A stretch of DNA of 64,000 nucleotides from Acidobacteria bacterium AB60 (GTDB taxonomy: Bacteria; Acidobacteriota; Terriglobia; Terriglobales; Acidobacteriaceae). The translations under genes were made by a program, and so were the position numbers. Below are positions 1 to 8,744 of this stretch, in pieces. Below the pieces are notes generated by a model, which was given only the letters and a program-made list of their open reading frames with translations, did not search any database and was not told where the DNA came from. The stretch spans positions 62,001 to 126,000 of the forward strand of contig VANK01000014.1 in the NCBI GenBank assembly GCA_008682415.1. The letters are read 5' to 3'. Position 1 is the stretch's first letter, and each line of letters opens with the position of its first letter.

Positions 1-1925
1 GAGGGGTCCCACTCAATCTCCACATTGCCAACCTTCAGTTCATTGATCGGAATAGCGCGGCGCGCGCGCAGGAAGCCGGGATCGAGCCGGAGCGCTCGTT
101 CGTCGAGCGCGATTGCTTGCCGATAGACCTTAAGCGCGCCGAGTAGATCGCCCATGCTCGGAGTTCCCGGCTGACCGAGTTCATCTCCAAGCGTTCCGTA
201 GGCGGCAGCGGCTTCGCAGATTAGGGAAGCCGTCGCATCGCGCGCGGCAATTAGCCGGTCAAACACCTTGATCGCATCCCTCATCGAGGAGACCGCCTCC
301 GATGTCTTCTCCATTCCCCACAATACTTCGCTGCGGGATTGCAGTGCGGAGGCTAGCGCGCGAAGGGATTCTTGGTCGGCAGTTCGGGTACCACTAAGGG
401 ATCTTGCGATCGCCAATGCTTTGTCGAGGCTGATGAGCGCGCCGCTGCGATCACCCAGGTTCTGATCATATGGATTCCCCTGGATATTCCCCAGGCGCGT
501 GTAGGCATTCACGAGGTCGAGTTGCGTCTGGCGATCGCCGGAAGCATCTTTGGATGCGCGGTCAAGATGTTCCAATACACGCGTCACCAACAGACGTTGT
601 GCCCCGGTTGACCCAGGCAGTTCCTTGATAGCTTCGTCCAATTCGGAGATCAGGCTGTTGCTTAGCTCGCGCAGATCCGTGGCGCGTGCTTCCGCGCGGC
701 GCCGTTCCAGGTTCGCCAGCCTCGACTGCCATAGCACACCACCCACTCCCGCGAGCACTGTGAGAATGATGATCGCCGCGGAGACCAGCGCGATTCGATG
801 CCGGCGGGTGAATTTTCCGGCTCGATACGTGAACGTTCCACGCCGCGCCGAAACGGTACGCTCCTCCAAAAATGCTTGCACATCATCCGCCAACTGGGCA
901 GCCGTCAGATAACGTTCGTTCGGCTCCTTGCGCAGGGCCTTCAGAACGATTGCTTCCAGGTCGGGATCGAGATGCGTGGCCGGATCCACCGCCATCGCCG
1001 GCCGCCGCGGGGCTTCCTCGCAAATCACACGCACCAATTCCGCGGTCGTGAACTCCGTCAATTCGTAAGGCAGCTTCCCCGTCAGCAGCAAATAAAGGAG
1101 CACACCCAGCGAGTATGTATCGGAGGCGGTGGTGATCGGATGCCCCAGCACCTGTTCGGGGCTGGCGTACTGCGGCGTAAACGACTGGAAACCTTGGCGC
1201 GTCAGTTCGCTATCGGACCCGAGCGCGGAAGGCGAAAGCAATTTAGCAGTTCCAAAGTCGAGAAGGCGCGGCGTCCCATCCGGGGTCACTAAGATATTGT
1301 CCGGCTTTAGATCACGATGCACTACAAGGTTCTGGTGAGCGAACTGGACCGCCTCGCACACCTTCTTGAACAGTTCGAGGCGCTCTGGGAGCGGAAGGGC
1401 TCTTCCCTCGCAATAGCGCTGGATGGTGAGGCCGTCGACGAATTCCATTACCAGAAAAAGTTCGCCTTGGGAGGTTACTCCGCCGTCAAGCAAGCGCGCG
1501 ATCCAGGGATGATTCAAGCCCGCCAGAATCTGCCGCTCCAACCGAAATCGCTCCCGGAAGAGATCGGTCGCAAGGGGAAGATCGATCAGCTTGATGGCTA
1601 CCTGCTGCTCGAAATTCCCGTCAACCCGATGCGCGATATACACAGCCCCCATGCCGCCACGCCCAATCAGGCGATCAATCTCATACGCTCCTACGCGTTT
1701 TCCTTCTTCGTTTGAAGATCCCTCACCTAGCCGCAATCGCAGGCTCGCGGCCGAAGTGAGTTCTTCCTCGGCGCATGCCCGCAGGAGAGACGACACTTCG
1801 GCCATAAGCTGTGCCTCTCCGTCGCAGAGCGATTCAATCAGCCCTGCCCGATCGCCTTCTGGCAGAGCGAGCGCCTGGTTGAAGATCGATTCGATTCGTT
1901 GCAGGTTCCCGGTAGAGAGTCTCAT
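1..1925 (-). CDS. Membrane-anchored serine/threonine protein kinase with C-terminal helical repeats (partial, runs off window start)
   Basis: Reading the minus strand from the ATG at 1925 gives an open frame of 641 codons without a stop to the window edge. Residues 1-75 are a helical leader. The Hanks-type kinase domain spans about 81-350: glycine loop GRGGMG at 88-93, catalytic Lys112 in VAIK, HRDLKPDN at 203-210, DFG at 223-225 and ASPEQ near 254-258. One hydrophobic segment lies at about 378-398, followed by a TPR-like helical region that is probably periplasmic and continues past the window. The gene lies 70 bases downstream of an ECF sigma gene on the same strand. ECF sigma plus a kinase of this build is a recurrent acidobacterial pair, so the kinase may act on or with the sigma factor (inference). 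All catalytic residues are present. The Shine-Dalgarno before 1925 is weak. Confidence 0.93.
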   Translation of the reverse strand, partial: MRLSTGNLQRIESIFNQALALPEGDRAGLIESLCDGEAQLMAEVSSLLRACAEEELTSAASLRLRLGEGSSNEEGKRVGAYEIDRLIGRGGMGAVYIAHRVDGNFEQQVAIKLIDLPLATDLFRERFRLERQILAGLNHPWIARLLDGGVTSQGELFLVMEFVDGLTIQRYCEGRALPLPERLELFKKVCEAVQFAHQNLVVHRDLKPDNILVTPDGTPRLLDFGTAKLLSPSALGSDSELTRQGFQSFTPQYASPEQVLGHPITTASDTYSLGVLLYLLLTGKLPYELTEFTTAELVRVICEEAPRRPAMAVDPATHLDPDLEAIVLKALRKEPNERYLTAAQLADDVQAFLEERTVSARRGTFTYRAGKFTRRHRIALVSAAIIILTVLAGVGGVLWQSRLANLERRRAEARATDLRELSNSLISELDEAIKELPGSTGAQRLLVTRVLEHLDRASKDASGDRQTQLDLVNAYTRLGNIQGNPYDQNLGDRSGALISLDKALAIARSLSGTRTADQESLRALASALQSRSEVLWGMEKTSEAVSSMRDAIKVFDRLIAARDATASLICEAAAAYGTLGDELGQPGTPSMGDLLGALKVYRQAIALDERALRLDPGFLRARRAIPINELKVGNVEIEWDP

Positions 1926-1995
1926 GACATTCGATCTTGCTGAATCGGGCACAATCTCGCTTATTGAAGAAGGCGGGAAAACGCGACAGAATGAC

Positions 1996-2634
1996 TCAAA
2001 GATGACCTGACGATTTGTCGCCCTCAGGATGCAGGCGCCGGTAAAGCCAGCTTTTGATGAAGCGCATCTCGCGATCGACGGTCGCCTTGGAGGTCTGTAC
2101 CATCGCCGCGGTCTCCTCGGCGGTGCAGCCAAGGAAATAACGCAACTCCACCAGCCGCACCTTGCCGGGATCGATCTCGTTCAACTCGTGCAAAGCCTTA
2201 TCCAGTTCAACCAGTTCGTCGCTGCCGACCTCCACCCATGGGATGTCGTCGCTCAATGGAACGTGAATGGCCCCCCCGCCGCGCATCTGGGATTGGTTGC
2301 CGCGGGCGTGATCAATGAGGATCAAACGCATCACCTTGGCCGCAAACGCATAAAAGTGGCTTCGATCCTGGTATTCGATCTTCTTCTGATGGAGCAGCTT
2401 GAGATAGAGTTCGTGGACCAGCGCGGTCGCCTGGAGAACGTCTGGGTTGCGTTCCCGTCGAACATAGGCCGCAGCTACCTGGCGAAGGTGAGGATAGACC
2501 AGCGGCACCAATTGCTCGAACACCGAGTCCTCGCCGTCGCGCCACCGCTCCAAAAGCAGGGTGATCTCTCCGGTCTCCGGTTGCAAGCCTTCTCCAATCT
2601 TGATGTCCCCGGGTATTGACCGCGATTTTAACAT
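1996..2634 (-). CDS. ECF-type RNA polymerase sigma factor (TIGR02999-like)
   Basis: This protein of about 212 residues has sigma region 2 with LQATALVHELYLKLL followed by HFYAFAAKVMRLILIDHAR. Region 4 shows LRYFLGCTAEETAAMV and SKATVDREMRFIKSWLYRRL, the helix-turn-helix that reads the -35 element. The block order and wording fit the ECF subfamily common in Acidobacteria and Planctomycetes that sits beside Ser/Thr kinases. There is no adjacent anti-sigma gene. The next gene on the strand is the membrane kinase, suggesting control by phosphorylation (inference). Two starts are possible: a TTG at 2643 without a ribosome site, and the ATG at 2634 behind GGGAG. The ATG is preferred, although the spacing is short. 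Confidence 0.92.
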   Translation of the reverse strand: MLKSRSIPGDIKIGEGLQPETGEITLLLERWRDGEDSVFEQLVPLVYPHLRQVAAAYVRRERNPDVLQATALVHELYLKLLHQKKIEYQDRSHFYAFAAKVMRLILIDHARGNQSQMRGGGAIHVPLSDDIPWVEVGSDELVELDKALHELNEIDPGKVRLVELRYFLGCTAEETAAMVQTSKATVDREMRFIKSWLYRRLHPEGDKSSGHL

Positions 2635-2769
2635 CGCTCCCAACCATCAATTCTTGAGGATTTGCGCCACATCAAGGCCCATCCTCCAATATCAGTGAGT
2701 CATTTCTTCCGGACTTTGCGCCTTCTCAAGTGAACCGTAAAAAAGGGTTCCCGAAAAGGGGGAAGGCAG

Positions 2770-5700
2770 ATGACACGCAAAGCTGTGCTTGGAGGCCGCT
2801 CCGCTGAGCTCTCAAAGCCGAATCAACGATTTCCGAAGAAAGTCTTTGTGCGGCGGGTCGTATGCGCCGTGCTCGCCGTGGCAGCTCTCACCAGCACCTT
2901 GAATGCGGTTGCCGCTACCGCCGCAGCAAAACCGGCCAATCCTGCTGGCGTTGTACCGGCTCACCAACCCGCTACGGATCAGTTCGCCCGCATCCCCTTG
3001 AGCTTCGAGCCTAACCAGGGTCAGTCCCGATCCGATGTGCAGTTTCTGTCACGCGGATCAGGCTATTCCCTCTACCTCAATCCCGGAGGCGCGGTTCTTA
3101 CCCTGAAGAAACGACCAGCCGGCGAATCTGGTTCGAATCCCAACGGCCTCTCGGAACCTGCCGAAACGCTCCACATGGATCTCCTGGGAGCTAACATCCA
3201 TGCCCCGGCGACCGGGTTGGATCCTCAACCCGGGATCAGTAACTATTTCATCGGAAATAATCCGACACAGTGGCGTACCGGCATCCCCACCTTCGGCAAG
3301 ATCAGCTATGCGGGCATCTACCCGGGAGTTGACCTTGTCTTCTACGGCAATCAACGCCAGTTGGAATACGATTTTGTCGTCAAGCCAGGAGCAGATCCCG
3401 CTGCCATCGCATGGTTTTTTCGCGGCGCCCGGCCGCGCCTGGGCGAGAATGGCGGCCTGGAACTCGTCACTCCTGGAGGGCCGCTCACATTCCTGGCGCC
3501 GGTGGCCTATCAAATTATTGATGGAAGCCGCCAGCCAGTTTCAGCCCGATATTCCATCGCCGGCCAGACGGTCGGGTTTGCGCTCGGCGCATATGACCCC
3601 ACCAAGGCGTTGATTATCGACCCGGTGCTAAGTTATTTCAGCTATCTCGGCGGCACCGGAAACGACTACATCGGCAACAGCGTCAACCTGGGCGTCGGAT
3701 CTCCCAGCCCCGAGCCCACACAGTCAATAGGCCTCGATTCACAACGGAACCTCTATGTGGCCGGAACCACGTCGTCTGTCGATTTCCCCACCGCTTCGCC
3801 GGTGGCCGCCAAGAAAACTAAGAACCCCGGTCAGTACTGGGCATTTGTCTCCAAGTTCAGCCCCGACGGCTCCAAGCTGCTCTATTCCACCTACATCGGC
3901 GGCTCAACCGGCGGTAACGACGGCGCCTGGGCATTGGCAGTCGACAGTACTGGCAATGCCTATGTGACGGGAGAGGCCGAAACCAACGACTTTCCAGTGA
4001 CTCCTGGCGCATTCCAAACGGTCTGCGCGCCCATGTGGGACAACCTTACCAACGCCGAAGCGCCAGGCTGCAATTCAGGCACACAAAATGCATTTGTGTT
4101 GAAGCTGAACCCAACCGGCTCGTCGCTGATCTACTCAAGCTTCCTGGGCGGTCAAGGCAGCTCATGGGGGACAGGTATCGCCGTCGACAGCGCGGGCCAG
4201 GCCTATGTCACCGGCGTTTCAGGGGCCAATGGGTGCGGCGGTCCAGCTTACCTTTACGGCGCGCAGTACGGTTGTTTCCCCACCACGGCAAATGCTTTGA
4301 TTTCCGACATCGGCGGAGGAAACCCGCTGGATATGGCGTTTATGTCGGTCTTCAACGCCACCGGGTCGGCACTGGTGTATTCCACCTTGTTCGGCGACAG
4401 CCAGGGAGCCGTCTCCGTAAAAGGAGCCGGATGCTCGGTTGATTGCGGCGCGGGAACTTACGGTACCGCCATCGCCCTCGATCCCTCCGGGAACGTCTAC
4501 ATCGGCGGCAGGACCGTAGCGGCCAACATGGTCACCACGAAAGGAGCATTCAACACGCTCGGAAGTGGGCCGATTCCTTCAAGCCCGCAGATACTCAACG
4601 CCTCCAGTGGCTACGGATATGTCGCCAAGTTCGCCCCCGTCACGTCAAGTGGGACATCGCTTGTCTACAGCACCTACTTCGGCGGCGGAGCTGTCGACGG
4701 GGGTGACGTCGGTGGTCTGGCAGCGGATGCGGCAGGGAATGCATATATCGCTGGAGAGACGCATGCCCACGACTTCCCTGCCAGCGCCGGCGCATACCAG
4801 ACCATTTGCGACCCGGGTCAGGCTGCCACTTTCTGCAACCAGACGGGCTACCTGGCCAAGCTCAACCCCTCCGGCGCTGCCCTCGACTGGGCCACCTTCT
4901 TCGGCAGCGATGCTGCGGTCCTGCACTTCCTTGGTCCCGTAGTCCTCGACAGCGCAGGCGACGTCTACGTGCTGGGCCAGGGGACTGGACAGCTTCCGCT
5001 TGGCGGAGGCACTCTAAGCACCCTCAACGGCAACGACACGGTGTACGCCGCCAAGTTCGATCCAACTGGATCCAAGGTTCTCTTCGGCGCCACGTTCGGC
5101 GGCCCCGGTAACGGAGCGGAAAGGCCCGGCGGTCTCGCTGTCGATAGCACGGGAAACATCTACGTCGGCGGCGCCCTGGGCGCGGGGGGATCGTTTGCGA
5201 CACCGGGCGCGTTCCAGCAGGCGTACGCCGGCGGCGGCACCGACGCGTTCGTCGCCAAAGCCGCCTCCCTCCAATCCTCCACCACCAGCCTGACGCTCTC
5301 CGCAGCATCCGTCAGCCTGGGCCAGCAGGTGACGCTTACCGCCAAGGTCGCCGGTCCGCAAGGATCGACAGCGGTTCCGACAGGAACCGTAACCTTCCTC
5401 AGCGGATCAACAACCCTCGGTACGGGCACGCTCGACAAGACCGGTACGGCCACATACTCAACCACATCGCTCGTGCCCAGCACCTACACCCTGACCGCGG
5501 ACTACGGCGGCGATACGAACTATTCCGCCAGTAAGTCCAGTGCTCAGACGCTGGTCGTGAACCCAGTTGCGACGACAACCACTCTGACCGCATCCGCCAT
5601 CACCGCGACGTCCGGCACCAGCATCACCTTCACAGCAACTGTGAGCCCGGCCTCCGGCAGCGGCGTTCCCACCGGCACAGTCCAATTCAGCGACGGCACA

Positions 5701-6357
5701 ACCACGCTCGGCAGCGGAACCCTCGACGCCAGCGGCAAGGCAATCTATGTCGCATCTAGCCTGGCCGTCGGATCGCATTCCATCACTGCTGGGTATAGCG
5801 GAGACACCGACGATTCCGCCTCCACGTCCGCGGCTCTCACGATCACCGTTACTGCGGCTCAACCGGCGGACTTCAGTCTTGCGCTCTCATCCACCAGCGG
5901 GTCGATCAGCGCCGGCAGCCCCGCCACTCTCACCGTCACCCTCACACCGCTCAACGGCTTCAGTGCGGCCACAAGCCTCGCCTGTTCCGGTCTCCCCGCC
6001 CACTCCACATGCGCCTTCAGCCCATCTAGCCTCACACCGAACGGCACGGCAGCTGCCACGAGCACGCTGACCATCAGCAGCAACGTTGCCGGTGTAGCCA
6101 TTGCCGGAGGAGGGACGATCCTGTCATTCTTCCTCCTTCCCATCCTCGTGGGGCGCAACAGGCGGCGCAGGTCCCTCGCGCTTCTCGCTCCGATGGTTCT
6201 CCTGGCAGCGCTCGCCGTCGCGCTCTCAGCTTGCTCGGGAAGCAGCGGCGGCGGAACCAGCAACAACAACACTCCGAAGGGCACTTACACCGTCACGGTG
6301 ACAGCCACCTCCGGTTCGCTGAGCCACTCAGCAAATTACTCCTATACCGTACAGTAA
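2770..6357 (+). CDS. Large secreted SBBP beta-propeller / Ig-like repeat protein
   Basis: This 1195-residue exported protein starts at an ATG behind GGGGAAGG. A signal segment lies near residues 24-50. Residues about 75-280 are the conserved leader of SBBP-repeat proteins (FEPNQGQ, then SNYFIGNNP and YPGVDLVFYG). Residues about 285-840 carry repeated GNAYVTGE/GNVYIGG-type SBBP units, a predicted beta-propeller. Two bacterial Ig-like domains with the GTVTFLSGSTTLGTGTL pattern follow at about 845-1035, then a third Ig-like region. That third region is interrupted by two hydrophobic segments near 1110-1160 and a lipobox-like LSAC with a Ser/Gly-rich run, after which a short beta-strand tail finishes the protein. 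A role in surface display or adhesion is inferred; the ligand is unknown. It is divergent from the sigma-kinase pair. Confidence 0.88.
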   Translation: MTRKAVLGGRSAELSKPNQRFPKKVFVRRVVCAVLAVAALTSTLNAVAATAAAKPANPAGVVPAHQPATDQFARIPLSFEPNQGQSRSDVQFLSRGSGYSLYLNPGGAVLTLKKRPAGESGSNPNGLSEPAETLHMDLLGANIHAPATGLDPQPGISNYFIGNNPTQWRTGIPTFGKISYAGIYPGVDLVFYGNQRQLEYDFVVKPGADPAAIAWFFRGARPRLGENGGLELVTPGGPLTFLAPVAYQIIDGSRQPVSARYSIAGQTVGFALGAYDPTKALIIDPVLSYFSYLGGTGNDYIGNSVNLGVGSPSPEPTQSIGLDSQRNLYVAGTTSSVDFPTASPVAAKKTKNPGQYWAFVSKFSPDGSKLLYSTYIGGSTGGNDGAWALAVDSTGNAYVTGEAETNDFPVTPGAFQTVCAPMWDNLTNAEAPGCNSGTQNAFVLKLNPTGSSLIYSSFLGGQGSSWGTGIAVDSAGQAYVTGVSGANGCGGPAYLYGAQYGCFPTTANALISDIGGGNPLDMAFMSVFNATGSALVYSTLFGDSQGAVSVKGAGCSVDCGAGTYGTAIALDPSGNVYIGGRTVAANMVTTKGAFNTLGSGPIPSSPQILNASSGYGYVAKFAPVTSSGTSLVYSTYFGGGAVDGGDVGGLAADAAGNAYIAGETHAHDFPASAGAYQTICDPGQAATFCNQTGYLAKLNPSGAALDWATFFGSDAAVLHFLGPVVLDSAGDVYVLGQGTGQLPLGGGTLSTLNGNDTVYAAKFDPTGSKVLFGATFGGPGNGAERPGGLAVDSTGNIYVGGALGAGGSFATPGAFQQAYAGGGTDAFVAKAASLQSSTTSLTLSAASVSLGQQVTLTAKVAGPQGSTAVPTGTVTFLSGSTTLGTGTLDKTGTATYSTTSLVPSTYTLTADYGGDTNYSASKSSAQTLVVNPVATTTTLTASAITATSGTSITFTATVSPASGSGVPTGTVQFSDGTTTLGSGTLDASGKAIYVASSLAVGSHSITAGYSGDTDDSASTSAALTITVTAAQPADFSLALSSTSGSISAGSPATLTVTLTPLNGFSAATSLACSGLPAHSTCAFSPSSLTPNGTAAATSTLTISSNVAGVAIAGGGTILSFFLLPILVGRNRRRRSLALLAPMVLLAALAVALSACSGSSGGGTSNNNTPKGTYTVTVTATSGSLSHSANYSYTVQ

Positions 6358-6376
6358 TCGAAATAGAAACACTGCA

Positions 6377-6410
6377 GACCGGTGTGGACTCCCCGGAGTC
6401 CACGCCGGTC
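6377..6410. terminator. Strong 16-bp hairpin between convergent genes
   Basis: The arms 6377-6392 and 6395-6410 are reverse complements over 16 positions, with a single G-U wobble and a tiny CC loop. The hairpin sits just after the stop of the SBBP gene, in the 153-base gap before the convergent LytTR regulator gene ends. There is no long T run on either side, so it is best read as a bidirectional or hairpin-only terminator. Confidence 0.7.
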
Positions 6411-6510
6411 TTGCGGTTCAAGTACCGCCCCGCCGTTCTCGTTCAGAGTTTCTTTTGTCGCCCAATCGGAGATTGATAAGGATGAGGCGCTCTTGGCGAA
6501 TGTGTTCCTA

Positions 6511-7269
6511 TCAGGAGCGCAGGAGCTCCTGGATCTGATTCTTGTACTGTCTGCCGGAGGTGAGCTTGGTGCCGCTGCGCAGTTCAAGTTCGTAGGCGCC
6601 CCCCAGAAGCGGGTGGATCGCGCCAATTCGGGAGAGGTTCACGATTCTGCCTCGGTGGATACGCAGGAAGCGGGCTGGGTTGAGACGGGCTTCGAGGCTG
6701 GTGAGGCTCTCCGCCAGCAGATGGTGGCGGGTGCCGCAGTGGAGCTGGACGTAGTTGTTGGCAGATTCGATCCATTCAATGGAGTCCACCGGGACAAAGT
6801 CAAAGCGTTCCCCCTCCTTGACCACAAGGCGCTCCGGCCATCGGCGCGCACGCGTATCGAGAAGCGACTGCAGCTGAGAGGCAAGGTCCGTCTGCCGCCG
6901 CGCCTCGATCAGGAAGCGGGCTCTTTCGATGCTCTGGCGCAGGCGAACATCGTCGAAAGGCTTCAGAAGGTAATCGAGTGCGTGCAGCTCAAAGGCCTTG
7001 ACAGCGTATTCGTCATAAGCGGTCACAAAAATAACGGCGGGCATGCGAGCAGGGCCTATGCGTTCCACGACATCGAGCCCGGTGCAGTCGTGCATCTGGA
7101 TATCAAGAAGAACGAGATCGATCTGCCCGGAGCCCAGAACCCGCACAGCCTCGTCGCCACGGTCGCACTCGGCCACAACCTCGATTCCCGGGATAGCTTC
7201 GAGGCCGTGGCGGATGCCGCTGCGGATCAGGGGCTCGTCATCGACGATGAGGACTCGAAGCGAGTTCAT
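6511..7269 (-). CDS. LytTR-family response regulator
   Basis: This 252-residue protein has a receiver domain at 1-120: acidic pair DD at 10-11, phosphoacceptor Asp56 in LLDIQMH, switch Thr in FVTAYDEY and Lys in LLKPF. The LytTR DNA-binding domain spans about 150-250 (VDSIEWIESANNYVQLH, ending in SGRQYKNQI). Such regulators bind paired direct repeats upstream of their targets. The ATG at 7269 lies inside the 3' end of the sensor kinase gene, an overlap of 32 bases, so the two are translationally coupled and form one two-component system. The target is not evident; the divergent TonB-dependent receptor gene is the nearest candidate (inference). Confidence 0.95.
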   Translation of the reverse strand: MNSLRVLIVDDEPLIRSGIRHGLEAIPGIEVVAECDRGDEAVRVLGSGQIDLVLLDIQMHDCTGLDVVERIGPARMPAVIFVTAYDEYAVKAFELHALDYLLKPFDDVRLRQSIERARFLIEARRQTDLASQLQSLLDTRARRWPERLVVKEGERFDFVPVDSIEWIESANNYVQLHCGTRHHLLAESLTSLEARLNPARFLRIHRGRIVNLSRIGAIHPLLGGAYELELRSGTKLTSGRQYKNQIQELLRS

Positions 7270-8413
7270 GGCGTTGCTCCGCGGTGGCGTTCTCAGAGAA
7301 TTCGAGCGGGAGGACGAGTCGGATCTCTGTACCTCCCTCAGTGAGCTTCCTCATGGAAATGGAATGGCGCTGCGGGAACATGCGTTCCAGCCGCTCGCAG
7401 GTGGAACCCAGGCCGATTCCCATCTCCAGGTCCGCGAGCCTTTCGGCGGGCGGACCCGCGCCGTTGTCGCTGACGCTCAAAACCAGGTTGTCTGTCTCGC
7501 GGATCGCACGGATCCAGATGGCGCCTGAGGCCTGGCCACCCCGCAAACCGTGCACGATGGAATTCTCTACGAGAGGCTGCAGCAAAAATCCAGGTACAAG
7601 CGCGTTCTCAAGGCCGCGATCAATTTCAAAGAGGACCGAGAGCTTGCCCGAAAAGCGTATCTGCTCGACCTCGACATACGCGCGGGTGAGCGCAATCTCC
7701 GAGGTGAGGGTTGTCTGGGATGCTTGGCCCTTGCGCAAAGCCGCGCGAAGAACGTCTCCGAGCCGCGCCAGCATCAGGCTGGCAGCATCGGGATCCTGCC
7801 GTGTGAGGGAAGAGATGTTCTGCAGGCTGTTAAAGAGGAAATGCGGATTAAGACGCATCCGGAGCACCTCTAGCTCTGAAGAGCGCAGACTGGCTTCGAT
7901 TTGAGACTTTTCTAGGGCTAGTTGCGACGCGCGGCGCTCGCTTTCCTGCATATCGATCAGGTTGCGGATGATATAGGCGGCCAGTAGGGCCACGAGGTAA
8001 AGCGCTATCTGGAAGACAAATTCGCTTGGCGGCGTCTTCCACCAGGAGGACGCCCCGGCAATCGGTTCTTTCAGCACGTCCTGCAGAATGATATTCATCA
8101 GGCCCGCGCTCGCCGCGGAGATGTAAGAGAGCGCAATTCCCGCGGCAAGAAGCACCAGGGCATTGCCACGCCGACGATTGCGGCCGACCTGGAAGCTCCG
8201 CTCCAGGCGGAAAACAAATGGTGTAATCAAGATCCACGGAAAGTAGCAGGTGAGCCAGCCCGCCAGTTCGCGCGCGAAATGGGCGTGCGGAACGCTGTCC
8301 AGAAGGAGATGGCGAATACACGCAAGACTCCCCAGCAACGACCATGCGATGAACAGCGTGAACAAGCCCGGATAATGAATGGCCTTTACTGTGTTGTTTG
8401 CTGGTTCGGTCAT
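7238..8413 (-). CDS. LytS/YehU-type sensor histidine kinase
   Basis: This 391-residue kinase has about four hydrophobic segments in residues 13-150 and no large extracellular loop, so it probably senses a signal in or near the membrane. A helical linker leads to the His_kinase domain with LNPHFLFNSLQN, where His191 is the expected phosphorylation site. The ATPase part shows LVENSIVHGLRG (N box), VSDNGAGPP (G1) and GIGLGSTCERL (G2). It is the partner of the overlapping LytTR regulator gene. The start ATG at 8413 has no strong Shine-Dalgarno. This domain build is typical of LytS/AlgZ-like kinases; the cognate signal cannot be read from sequence. Confidence 0.94.
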   Translation of the reverse strand: MTEPANNTVKAIHYPGLFTLFIAWSLLGSLACIRHLLLDSVPHAHFARELAGWLTCYFPWILITPFVFRLERSFQVGRNRRRGNALVLLAAGIALSYISAASAGLMNIILQDVLKEPIAGASSWWKTPPSEFVFQIALYLVALLAAYIIRNLIDMQESERRASQLALEKSQIEASLRSSELEVLRMRLNPHFLFNSLQNISSLTRQDPDAASLMLARLGDVLRAALRKGQASQTTLTSEIALTRAYVEVEQIRFSGKLSVLFEIDRGLENALVPGFLLQPLVENSIVHGLRGGQASGAIWIRAIRETDNLVLSVSDNGAGPPAERLADLEMGIGLGSTCERLERMFPQRHSISMRKLTEGGTEIRLVLPLEFSENATAEQRHELASSPHRR

Positions 8414-8744
8414 GGCTTAAGTGAGCCCTCCAAGACACATCATTTTCGCATGATGACGTTCCCAAAGCCCGCCTCCCTTTGCGAACCGAACGCGCCGGCG
8501 GGCGAACGGATCTCCCCGGGCCGCGAACGTTCCTGGCGCCCCCCCAGAGCAGGACGCCAATCGGCCCAGTGAGAGTCACAAGCGCCAGAAGAAGATCAGT
8601 TTCCTCGCAGCGAGATGGTGCGATCTGTTGACGGACGCCGGCGAACTTTTCGCCAGCTCCGCTGAACGGTTGGTCCAGAAGCGCTAGGCCGGATCATGCG
8701 TTCGAGCCACACTGGGGCCGATGACCAGAGAGGAGACCTTCCCC
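8414..8744. other. Intergenic region between divergent sensor kinase and TonB receptor genes
   Basis: These 331 bases hold the promoters of both flanking transcripts. No convincing -35/-10 pair, paired LytTR box or hairpin was found by eye, and the reading frames crossing it are shadows. Confidence 0.5.

Noticed and set aside
2029..2619. 196-residue open frame on the plus strand
   Set aside because: It is the antisense shadow of the ECF sigma gene and has no family pattern or ribosome site.
6382..7344. 320-residue open frame on the plus strand
   Set aside because: It lies antisense to the LytTR regulator, whose domains and residues are complete.
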